From Burkholderiaceae bacterium (GTDB lineage: Bacteria > Pseudomonadota > Gammaproteobacteria > Burkholderiales > Burkholderiaceae): 30,623 bases of DNA. The notes below the pieces were generated by a model. It saw only the letters and a list, made by a program, of their open reading frames with translations. It had not been told where the DNA came from and did no database searches. The translations under genes were made by a program, and so were the position numbers. Numbering within the stretch: position 1 is the first letter of the stretch; every line of letters begins with the position of its first letter. This document shows, in pieces, positions 1-6,203 of this stretch. The stretch spans positions 1 through 30,623 of the forward strand of contig JALREG010000211.1 of the NCBI GenBank assembly GCA_023253905.1, read 5' to 3'.

Positions 1-777
1 CGCGACGATACCGGGTACGCCCTGTTCAATGGCGGTACCAATATCGGGAAGCTGCTTCTGCCGCACTTCGGACGTGACAGCGATCGCCTTGAGCCGACCC
101 GATCGGATATGCGGAAGCAAGGCGACCGTATAGATGATCATGGGGACATGCCCGGCCACTGCGTCGCTTACTGCCTGGCCCTGGTTACTGTAGGGAACAT
201 GCACGAACGGGGCGCCGGTACGAAGCGCGATCAATTCCCCCGCCAGGTGATTGGACCCACCGTGTCCGCCAGACGAATATCGAACACCACCGGCGACCGT
301 CCGCGACCATGCGATCAGTTCAGGGAGCGTGCTGGCGGGAACCGACGGATGAACAGCCACCACGTTGGTTGCCGTGCATGCTCGTCCGATATGCGTGAAG
401 TCACGCAGATTGTCGTAGGGCATGGCCGAGCCGCGGATCGCGGGCGCAATGGACAAGGCCGAGACCGCCGACATTGCAATGGTGTAGCCATCAGGCGTGG
501 CCCGGGCGACCTGATCGGCGCCGATCGCACCAGCGGCCCCGACCCGATTTTCGATGACCAGATTCTGACCCAGCGTCTGCGACATTCGCGCGGCCAGATG
601 CCGGGTCATGATGTCGGTTGCCGACCCGGCGGCAAAGGTCACGATGATGCGAATCGGCCGACTGGGGTACTCGGCGCGTGCCTGGGCACCCGCCGACGTT
701 GCAATGGCACCGAGCGCCGAGGCGCCCAGAGCACCCACGATCCGTCTGCGGGCCTCTGAATCAGGAACGATTGACAT
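1..777 (-). CDS. Bug/TctC-family periplasmic solute receptor (3' end cut by window)
   Basis: This reading frame runs from ATG at 777 to the window edge without a stop, giving 259 residues of a family that is usually about 320. It is a tripartite-tricarboxylate-type (Bug) periplasmic binding protein that captures a small carboxylate or related solute. The N-terminus (about residues 1-33) has a run of arginines (ARRRIVGALG) followed by a short hydrophobic stretch and an Ala-rich cleavage region, so export by Tat or Sec is likely. The family hallmarks follow: YPSRPIRIIVTFAAG, ENRVGAAGAIGA, ATPDGYT and a VHVPY-type segment. No TctA/TctB membrane partners are in the window. Its start lies inside the end of the nitrile hydratase accessory gene (17-base overlap), so it is the last visible gene of that operon. 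That suggests, but does not prove, that its ligand is linked to nitrile or amide metabolism. Confidence 0.9.
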   Translation of the reverse strand, partial: MSIVPDSEARRRIVGALGASALGAIATSAGAQARAEYPSRPIRIIVTFAAGSATDIMTRHLAARMSQTLGQNLVIENRVGAAGAIGADQVARATPDGYTIAMSAVSALSIAPAIRGSAMPYDNLRDFTHIGRACTATNVVAVHPSVPASTLPELIAWSRTVAGGVRYSSGGHGGSNHLAGELIALRTGAPFVHVPYSNQGQAVSDAVAGHVPMIIYTVALLPHIRSGRLKAIAVTSEVRQKQLPDIGTAIEQGVPGIVA

Positions 778-1162
778 GGTTGACTCCAGTAGGGTTAGAG
801 GTGGGATGAGCATGACCAGGATCGATCGGCCAGCAGGCCAGCCGTCTGGCTCGCAACTGCTCCGCCGAGGTAATGCCCTTGGCAATTAAAAGCGATTCAG
901 CCGCCGCGATCCATTGCTCCCCATAGCTTCGCCGCCGACCATCAGTGACCTCTTTGACGCCTGACTCGGCAATGCTGTACGACAGAAAATCAACCCACTC
1001 CGACCAGGTGAAATGGCCGGCTTCCGATAGCCTGACCACCAGGGCGAATGCACGCGCCTCCCAGGGCGCTTGAAACTGCGGTGATTCACCCGCTTCCAGC
1101 GCGCGGTCCCAGTTGGATGCAAGCGCCACCGGGAGTACAGGCTGGTCAGGCGAGGGTTTCAT
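761..1162 (-). CDS. nitrile hydratase accessory protein (P14K/activator-like)
   Basis: A 133-residue protein resembling the small accessory subunits found next to nitrile hydratases, which are homologous to the N-terminal half of the beta subunit. In cobalt enzymes such proteins (P14K and relatives) deliver the metal by exchanging subunits. Visible family features are the PWEARAFALVVRLSEAGHFTW block (about residues 33-53), the WSEW start of a helix, and a YGEQWIAAAESLLIAKG helix that matches the beta-subunit helix ending in EARGL. I chose the ATG at 1162 because it starts just before the conserved region and overlaps the beta-subunit stop by 17 bases. The frame is open further upstream, but that part only shadows the beta gene. 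The stop overlaps the following Bug gene, so translation is probably coupled. Confidence 0.85.
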   Translation of the reverse strand: MKPSPDQPVLPVALASNWDRALEAGESPQFQAPWEARAFALVVRLSEAGHFTWSEWVDFLSYSIAESGVKEVTDGRRRSYGEQWIAAAESLLIAKGITSAEQLRARRLACWPIDPGHAHPTSNPTGVNHVNRS

Positions 1163-1838
1163 TGGCACCCGAGGCCGTGTGGGCAAGCAGGTAGGACTCC
1201 CAGCAGTCGAGATACACGCAGGCGGCCGTGGTGTTGGGTCCCCAGAGCTCCGCGGCCTCGAACCGAACCGCGTACAGCCACTCAGGATGCTCCCCCTGAA
1301 AGATAGCGTTCGTATCAGGAAGCACATGAACACCGCGCACGGCGGTGATCGTGCCAGTGCGGCCCCGTGCATAGCGCGGTAGCCGGGTGTGCGTGGCGGG
1401 ATGTGCATTGATCGTGCGAACCCGTTGGCCCACTTCAAACCGTGCAGGCGCCGAGGCCTCGCGGGTGGAGGGCCAACCGCGCGAAAAGAGCGCCTCAACT
1501 GACTCACCGGCAAGCTTTCGAAACTGCGCAGGAACCCGAGCATCCGGTTGCGCGTGGCCAGACTCCAATTCGGCCGCGCTCAGCAGTCCGCGGGCTTCAA
1601 TGAGCTGCTGGAGAGCCTCCAGCCAGATCCGGTAATAGCCTCCGCCCAGGTAGACGGAAGGGGGCAGACTTTCGCGCACAAAGCGCGAGGCATCGATATT
1701 CCAGCAGCCCCCTGCACCCAGTGCGAGCGTGAGCGCAAACGCTCGACGCTCCCAGTCATGGTGAAACAGCGGTTCGCCAGGCTCCTGCTCCACGCGGCCA
1801 AAGCACTGCATGCCGCCCATGTCGTGAAGACCGTTCAA
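1146..1838 (-). CDS. nthB: nitrile hydratase beta subunit
   Basis: A 230-residue beta subunit of nitrile hydratase, which hydrates nitriles to amides in the cytoplasm as an alpha-beta complex. The N-terminus MNGLHDMGGMQCFG is the classic beta-subunit start. It begins at a TTG codon (1836-1838) whose bases overlap the TGA stop of the alpha gene in a four-base TTGA. This fixes the start despite the rare codon. Residues about 52-86 hold the RFVRESLPP and YYRIWLEAL segments, including an arginine likely equivalent to the active-site beta-Arg. The C-terminal SH3-like domain (about 133-220) has HTRLPRYARGRTG, a VLPD turn, ELWG and DCWESYL, all expected for the family. Length is normal for the family. 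Gene order alpha-beta-accessory resembles Pseudomonas-type cobalt nitrile hydratase operons. Confidence 0.95.
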   Translation of the reverse strand: MNGLHDMGGMQCFGRVEQEPGEPLFHHDWERRAFALTLALGAGGCWNIDASRFVRESLPPSVYLGGGYYRIWLEALQQLIEARGLLSAAELESGHAQPDARVPAQFRKLAGESVEALFSRGWPSTREASAPARFEVGQRVRTINAHPATHTRLPRYARGRTGTITAVRGVHVLPDTNAIFQGEHPEWLYAVRFEAAELWGPNTTAACVYLDCWESYLLAHTASGANETLA

Positions 1839-2461
1839 GGCAACACCTCGGAATGCGCCGCCGGCGCTCGGACAATATCGGTGCCGATCATTGCGTTACG
1901 GCTCACCAGCTCAGCGAGCGCCGACTCCGACAGATGCGCAGTGCCTTCGGGCTGCATGGGGAGAACCAGGTAGCGGACCTCCGCATTGGAGTCCCAGACC
2001 TGTATCTGGGTGTCCGTCGGCAGATGGAGCCCGAAATCCGCAAGCACACCACGAGGATCGATCACTGCACGCGATCGGTACGGCGCCGACTTGTACCAGC
2101 CCGGGGGTAGGCCCAGAAGCGGCCAGGGATAGCAGGAACAAAGCGTGCAGACGACCAGGTTATGCAACTGCGGGGTGTTTTCAACCACCACCACATGCTC
2201 ACCCTGCCGCCCGGTGTAGCCCATGGACGCGATCGCCTCATCGGGCGCAGCCAGCAGCCGTGCTTTAAACAAGGGATCGAGCCAGGCTCGCGCCACCACC
2301 CGCGCCCCATTGCGGGGTCCGATCTGGGTCTCATAAAGATCAAGGATGGCCTGTAACGCCTGGCGATCGACCAACGACTTGTCGATCAGCAGGGACTCGA
2401 GCGCGTTGACCCGCGCCTCAAGTTCCCGATTGATACGCTCCTGGTCGCTTTCGTGATTCAT
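1835..2461 (-). CDS. nthA: nitrile hydratase alpha subunit, cobalt type
   Basis: A 208-residue alpha subunit that carries the non-corrin metal centre of nitrile hydratase. The metal-binding claw is visible as CTLCSC at residues 105-110. In this family two of the cysteines are oxidised to sulfinic and sulfenic forms. Threonine at the second position (CTLC rather than CSLC) is the usual mark of cobalt enzymes. It is followed by the expected YPWPLLGLPPGWYKS and an Arg-rich YRSRAVIDPRG segment. The ATG at 2459-2461 gives a charged N-terminal helix as in homologues. The gene starts 24 bases after the crotonase stop and overlaps the beta gene by four bases. Thiocyanate hydrolase gamma subunit is a homologous alternative, but the fused-free alpha and beta pair with P14K-like gene favours nitrile hydratase. 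No amidase or cobalt transporter is nearby. Confidence 0.95.
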   Translation of the reverse strand: MNHESDQERINRELEARVNALESLLIDKSLVDRQALQAILDLYETQIGPRNGARVVARAWLDPLFKARLLAAPDEAIASMGYTGRQGEHVVVVENTPQLHNLVVCTLCSCYPWPLLGLPPGWYKSAPYRSRAVIDPRGVLADFGLHLPTDTQIQVWDSNAEVRYLVLPMQPEGTAHLSESALAELVSRNAMIGTDIVRAPAAHSEVLP

Positions 2462-2485
2462 GGGGGTGGCGTGACCCGGCGTGTC

Positions 2486-3304
2486 TCAGCCCGCAGGCCT
2501 GGCACTGGGAAAGTTCGGCATCCGCTTCTCTCGCACAGCCGCCAGTCCTTCACGCGCATCGGGGCCGAGAAACCCCTGCATTTCGAGTGCCAGCGAATGA
2601 TCAAAAATCGGACCCGCCATTCGCATCCATTGATTGATGGCTTGTTTGGTGCCCCGAATGGCACTTTGGCTGCCCATGGCCAGCCGCTCGGCGACGCTGA
2701 GCGCACGCGGCACGACTTCATCTTGCGGGGCGCAGGCGGTGACCAGACCGATCCGCTCTGCCTCGCGGCCGTCGATGAAGTCGGCGGTCATGAGGTAGTA
2801 CTTCGCCTTGGCCACGCCACACAACAGCGGCCAGATGATGGCGGCATGGTCACCGGCCGCCACACCGAGCCGAACGTGTCCGTCGGAGAGGCGCGCGCTC
2901 TCCGCCATGATGCTGATATCGGCCAAGAGCGCGACCGCGAGGCCCGCCCCCACCGCCGTGCCGTTGATGGCAGAGATGATGGGCTTGTCGCAGGCCAGAA
3001 TGTTATAGACCAGGTCGGCGGCCTCTTTCTGAAGATGTGCGATCTGGTCGGCGTTACCGATCATTTCCTGGATCCAGGCGAGATCGCCCCCCGCGGAAAA
3101 CGCGCGATCGCCCGCGCCCGTCACGACCACCACCTTCACCGCGGGATCGTCACCCACCACGCCCCATAGTTTGGACAGCTCGAAGTGGAGACGCGCATCG
3201 GTTGCATTCATCGCCTCCGGGCGATTGAGCGTGGCGAGGAGCACGCCATTTGGCCGGTGCTCGAACAGGATGTGCCGGAAATCAGAATAATTCATGGCTG
3301 TCAT
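2486..3304 (-). CDS. crotonase-family enzyme with non-standard active site
   Basis: A 272-residue enoyl-CoA hydratase/isomerase superfamily protein. The oxyanion-hole segments [10 protein letters not shown] (about 68-77) and INGTAVGAG (113-121) are present, as is the usual C-terminal [10 protein letters not shown]. Both catalytic glutamates of classical enoyl-CoA hydratase are missing: the first position is Ala123 and the second is His143. Instead there is His143 followed by Asp152 in an AAGDHAA segment. A similar His-Asp pair is used by 6-oxocamphor hydrolase, a carbon-carbon bond-cleaving crotonase. The start ATG at 3304 overlaps the upstream stop by four bases (ATGA). A second ATG lies three codons in. 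The neighbours (CoA ligase, MaoC pair) suggest an acyl-CoA substrate, but hydratase activity should not be assumed. Confidence is high for the superfamily and low for the reaction. Confidence 0.9.
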   Translation of the reverse strand: MTAMNYSDFRHILFEHRPNGVLLATLNRPEAMNATDARLHFELSKLWGVVGDDPAVKVVVVTGAGDRAFSAGGDLAWIQEMIGNADQIAHLQKEAADLVYNILACDKPIISAINGTAVGAGLAVALLADISIMAESARLSDGHVRLGVAAGDHAAIIWPLLCGVAKAKYYLMTADFIDGREAERIGLVTACAPQDEVVPRALSVAERLAMGSQSAIRGTKQAINQWMRMAGPIFDHSLALEMQGFLGPDAREGLAAVREKRMPNFPSARPAG

Positions 3305-3837
3305 CGCGACAGAATATCGCGGACCTCGCGGAAGTAAAGCGTCCCGTTCCGAACATCGGTCACCAGCACTTCGTGGCGCACGTAGCGGCGCTCGCGTTTA
3401 ATGAACTTGTCAATCGCCCTGGCAGTGATGCGAACCGTTGCCCCTACCGGAATCGGTTCGAGAATCTCGGATTCATGGAAGGTATGAATCGATCCGATTG
3501 CAAACGGCTTGGTGTGATCAAACTGAACCGACAGCACAAAATGTGACACCAGGAGCGGCGGAACGATCGCCCCGCCAAACGGCGATTCGCCTGGCACGTA
3601 CCAGGTGTTCATCTTCCAACCCTCGTACCAGGGGTTGTAGTCCTCCACCGCATCGGCATAGAGAATCACGAGTTCGGGCGTGATGTGGAGGTCTCGCGAT
3701 AGCTCGTCTCCCACATTGACCATGTCCCAATAGGTCTGGCATTCGCTCTGCAGACTATCTACGAACTCACGCGTCTGCTGGATCTGGATCTCGGTCATCG
3801 GCATCAGCGAGTCGGTTTTAATGGTGTCAACGCTCAT
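3301..3837 (-). CDS. MaoC/FAS1-type hot-dog dehydratase subunit (Asp-bearing half)
   Basis: A 178-residue protein of the MaoC N-terminal/FAS1-dehydratase-like hot-dog family, which hydrates or dehydrates enoyl-CoA thioesters. The hydratase motif region is EDYNPWYEG at residues 65-73. It keeps the Asp and Asn-Pro of the D-x-N-P-x-H motif but has Tyr71 where the catalytic His is expected. The downstream GGAIVPPLLVS segment matches the hot-dog helix. A basic C-terminal part (KFIKRERRYVRHEV) ends the fold. The ATG at 3837 is preceded by an AGGA Shine-Dalgarno about eight bases upstream. The next gene upstream encodes a second short hot-dog protein with the complementary motif defect, so the two may form a heteromeric hydratase like actinobacterial ChsH1-ChsH2. 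The heteromer is my inference. Confidence 0.85.
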   Translation of the reverse strand: MSVDTIKTDSLMPMTEIQIQQTREFVDSLQSECQTYWDMVNVGDELSRDLHITPELVILYADAVEDYNPWYEGWKMNTWYVPGESPFGGAIVPPLLVSHFVLSVQFDHTKPFAIGSIHTFHESEILEPIPVGATVRITARAIDKFIKRERRYVRHEVLVTDVRNGTLYFREVRDILSR

Positions 3838-3885
3838 GGTGTGTTCCTGTCAGCTTCATCAAGGGGGGTAGCGTGGGACTTGGCA

Positions 3886-4332
3886 TCAGACGCCCACATC
3901 CACTTCCACCGTACCCACTGTCTTCTTCTCGCCCTGCTCGTTATCGGCCCAGACCTCGACCGTGAATCGAAAGCCATTGCCTTTAGGGGCCTTAGCTGAA
4001 ACCCGACCATGGGTGGTGATGACTTCGTTGGCATGCGTGGAGGCGATGTACTTGCAGACCATCTTCGCGTTCCGGAACATGGCTGCGCCAAAGTGGTTGA
4101 CGCACATCTCAGCGATATAGGCCGAGGACATCTCGCCCGTCTGGATCGGCGCACGCAGCCCGGTTTCGGCCGCATACACGGGGTCCCAATGGTTGGGGTT
4201 GAAGCGGCCCCAGAGACGCGACCCCATCAACTGGATGGCGGCACGCTTCCTGACACCCACCAGCATATGTCCGACAGGCGTGTCGCGATTGATCAGGCCG
4301 TGAACCGCGCGGCCCTGAATGGTGTGCTGCAT
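3886..4332 (-). CDS. MaoC-like hot-dog dehydratase subunit (His-bearing half)
   Basis: A 148-residue MaoC-like protein. Its hydratase motif reads GRFNPNHWDP at residues 42-51. It keeps Asn-Pro and the catalytic-type His48 but has Arg43 where Asp is expected. The following PIQTGEMSSAYI and a mainly beta C-terminal half fit a single hot-dog fold. I set the start at the ATG at 4330-4332, preceded by AGGAGCC at a normal distance. The frame is open upstream to 4608, but that extension is antisense-like, Arg/Ser-rich and overlaps the CoA ligase gene. The stop is 48 bases before the partner MaoC gene, and the start is 31 bases after the ligase stop, consistent with one operon. Probable role: one half of an enoyl-CoA hydratase. 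Confidence 0.85.
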   Translation of the reverse strand: MQHTIQGRAVHGLINRDTPVGHMLVGVRKRAAIQLMGSRLWGRFNPNHWDPVYAAETGLRAPIQTGEMSSAYIAEMCVNHFGAAMFRNAKMVCKYIASTHANEVITTHGRVSAKAPKGNGFRFTVEVWADNEQGEKKTVGTVEVDVGV

Positions 4333-4363
4333 CGTGATGGCTCCTGTGCCAGATGGCAAATAG

Positions 4364-6082
4364 TCAGAGGTCTGGTGAAGTTGGAAGACCGAGCCGTTTG
4401 GCCGCGATCTCAGACAGCAGAAACTTGCGCGCGCGACCGGAGGGCGTGACGGGTATATCTTCGGCAGCGATCCGGATGACGTGCCGGGGAATCTTGAATC
4501 GGGCGAGCCGCTCACGGCAGAGATTGAGCAGCGCCTCGTCCGATACGGCTGGCGACTCGCGTAGGACCACGAACAGGACCCCCACCTCGCCCATTCGCTC
4601 GTCTGCAATGGGCACCACGTGCGCCTGGACGACAGCCGGATGCGTCACCAGAAGGTCTTCCACCTCAGTGGGCATCACCAGCTCACCACCACATCGATAC
4701 GACTCCTTGCGCCGCCCAACCAGAGTGAGATAGTGATCGGCATCAATCCGCCCAAGGTCACCGGTACGAAACCAGCCGTCAGCGGTGAATGCTTCAGCGG
4801 TGGCTTCGGGTTTGTTGTAGTACCCCGGGGTCACGCCCGGGCCGCACGCAAGCAGTTCGCCGACCTCGCCGGGGGCCACCTCCCGACCCGTTTCGGGGTC
4901 AACCACGCGATAGTTGACCAGGCGCGCACCGGCGATGCCGGCGGCAGCGGGGCCGACTTCACGCAGGCGTCCATTTGTGGTCAGCAGGCGCTCGCGCGGA
5001 TCATCAGGCCGCGTCACCGTGCTCGAGGCGGTGACTTCGGTCATGCCGTAGCCCGAGGTCAGCTCCACCGGCCCGAGGTAGCGATCGATCTGATCCCAGA
5101 TCGTTGCCGGCGACCGGCCGCCCGATGAAATCATGGACAGGAGCGAAGGAAGCGCGCGGCGTTCGCGCTTTTGCTCATCGATGAGGGCGAGCGTCATGGT
5201 GGGAATGAGCAGGATATCGGTTGCACGATGGCGGCGAATGCCCTCCAGCGTGTCCGCAGCATCAAACTTGAGCTGCGGAATGATGGCGCCACCTGCGAAC
5301 AGCGCTGCAAGAAGGCCCTCCACATAGCCGTAGACGTGGTACATCGGAAGTGAAAACAGAATCCGGCGCCCCGCCTCGAACGCACGCCCCCAGGTGCTGC
5401 CAAAGGCCGTCCGCAGCATCATGTCGTGCGTGATCATGACGCCCTTCGGTGACCCCGTGGTGCCCGATGTGTAGATGATGTCGCACAGGCTGTGCGGCGA
5501 CGAGTACGACACCGACTCGGGCGCTGACAGCCCCTCCCCCATCGTAGTGAGGTCCGGCACCCCGGCAGGTAGCGGATCATGATCGGTCGAAAAGCCCACC
5601 ACGCCCCTCAGTCGCGGGAAAGCCTGTCCTCCCGCAGCGACTGGCCACCCCGGCGCGAGCTCGTCGAGAAAGCGCAGATAGTCAAGGCCCCTGAAGCGGT
5701 TCATGGTGATGAGCAGCACCGCGTCGGACTGTTGCAACACATAGCCCAGTTCGTCACGACGATTCAGAAAATTGATCGGGACAGCCACTGCGCCGGCACG
5801 TGCGATGGCGAGCTTGCAGGCGACGAATTCCGGATAGTTCCCCATTAGCAACGCGACATGTTCGCCGGGTCGTACACCGGCAGCGATCAGCCCGGAAGCA
5901 AGCCGCTTCGACCAGACCTGAATATCGCGGTAACTGAAGGTTCGCGAGTCGGTCACGACACAGTCGTGATCCGGAATGGTCTCGGCCATAGCGTCAAATG
6001 CCTGATCGAGCGAGCGCGCGACCCAGGTCGGATGCCGCCTCAAGAGCGCGGCCTGGCGTTGAGAAACACTCTGAAGACCCAT
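4364..6082 (-). CDS. AMP-forming acyl-CoA synthetase/ligase
   Basis: A 572-residue ANL-superfamily ligase that would adenylate a carboxylic acid and transfer it to CoA. The phosphate-binding loop YTSGTTGSPKGVM (about 204-216), the A5-type SGYGMTE and the hinge TGDLGRIDADHYLTLVGRR are all present. Two oddities stand out. The A8 loop continues RRKESYRCGGELVMP rather than the usual K-D-x-I-x-x-GGENIxP. The C-terminal adenylation lysine, normally in SGK or TGK, is replaced by Arg550 (TPSGRARKFLL), although the lysine three residues later is kept. The ATG at 6080-6082 is the first gene of the minus operon, downstream of a predicted promoter. The exact acid is unknown. Cyclohexanecarboxylate-like, medium-chain or aromatic acids are all possible. 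Confidence 0.93.
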   Translation of the reverse strand: MGLQSVSQRQAALLRRHPTWVARSLDQAFDAMAETIPDHDCVVTDSRTFSYRDIQVWSKRLASGLIAAGVRPGEHVALLMGNYPEFVACKLAIARAGAVAVPINFLNRRDELGYVLQQSDAVLLITMNRFRGLDYLRFLDELAPGWPVAAGGQAFPRLRGVVGFSTDHDPLPAGVPDLTTMGEGLSAPESVSYSSPHSLCDIIYTSGTTGSPKGVMITHDMMLRTAFGSTWGRAFEAGRRILFSLPMYHVYGYVEGLLAALFAGGAIIPQLKFDAADTLEGIRRHRATDILLIPTMTLALIDEQKRERRALPSLLSMISSGGRSPATIWDQIDRYLGPVELTSGYGMTEVTASSTVTRPDDPRERLLTTNGRLREVGPAAAGIAGARLVNYRVVDPETGREVAPGEVGELLACGPGVTPGYYNKPEATAEAFTADGWFRTGDLGRIDADHYLTLVGRRKESYRCGGELVMPTEVEDLLVTHPAVVQAHVVPIADERMGEVGVLFVVLRESPAVSDEALLNLCRERLARFKIPRHVIRIAAEDIPVTPSGRARKFLLSEIAAKRLGLPTSPDL

Positions 6083-6096
6083 CGTTTACCAGCCGC

Positions 6097-6125
6097 TTGA
6101 AATATCTACTTGTCAGTAGCATAAT
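6097..6125 (+). promoter_or_regulatory. predicted sigma70 promoter for the plus-strand BVMO operon
   Basis: TTGAAA (6097-6102) and CATAAT (6120-6125) each match five of six consensus bases and are separated by 17 bases, the optimal spacing. The start site would be near 6132, leaving a leader of about 70 bases before the GTG of BVMO 1. An inverted repeat occupies the spacer. Confidence 0.55.
6106..6119. promoter_or_regulatory. putative shared operator (inverted repeat)
   Basis: CTACT-TGTC-AGTAG is an inverted repeat with perfect five-base arms and a four-base centre. It sits in the spacer of the plus promoter and at the -10 edge/start region of the minus promoter, so one bound dimer could repress both. 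The outer flanks (TAT and ATA) continue the symmetry with one inserted base. Size and position suit a TetR-family repressor, and one is encoded at 8701. The link is inferred. Confidence 0.45.
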
Positions 6126-6146
6126 GTACTTTTCGGAAGATCTCAA
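6118..6146 (-). promoter_or_regulatory. predicted sigma70 promoter for the minus-strand operon
   Basis: Read on the minus strand, TTGAGA (6146-6141) is five of six matches to the -35 consensus. It is followed by exactly 17 bases and TATGCT (6123-6118), four of six matches to the -10 consensus. Transcription would begin near 6111, giving a leader of about 30 bases before the CoA ligase ATG at 6082. The -10 overlaps the -10 of the divergent promoter. Prediction by eye only. Confidence 0.45.
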
Positions 6147-6188
6147 TTCATCCGAAGCGCCTGAATCAGCAACGAAACGGTCCATCAG

Positions 6189-6195
6189 AAGGAGC
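6189..6195 (+). promoter_or_regulatory. Shine-Dalgarno that decides the GTG start of BVMO 1
   Basis: AAGGAGC lies about eight bases before GTG at 6204-6206. It is the reason to accept GTG as the start. No in-frame ATG sits between it and the flavin-binding motif. Confidence 0.75.
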
Positions 6196-6203
6196 CTTGA
6201 CAA

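Noticed and set aside
4333..4608. Upstream extension of the MaoC-like frame
   Set aside because: The extension is Ser/Arg-rich, overlaps the CoA ligase gene and has no Shine-Dalgarno. ATG 4332 has one.
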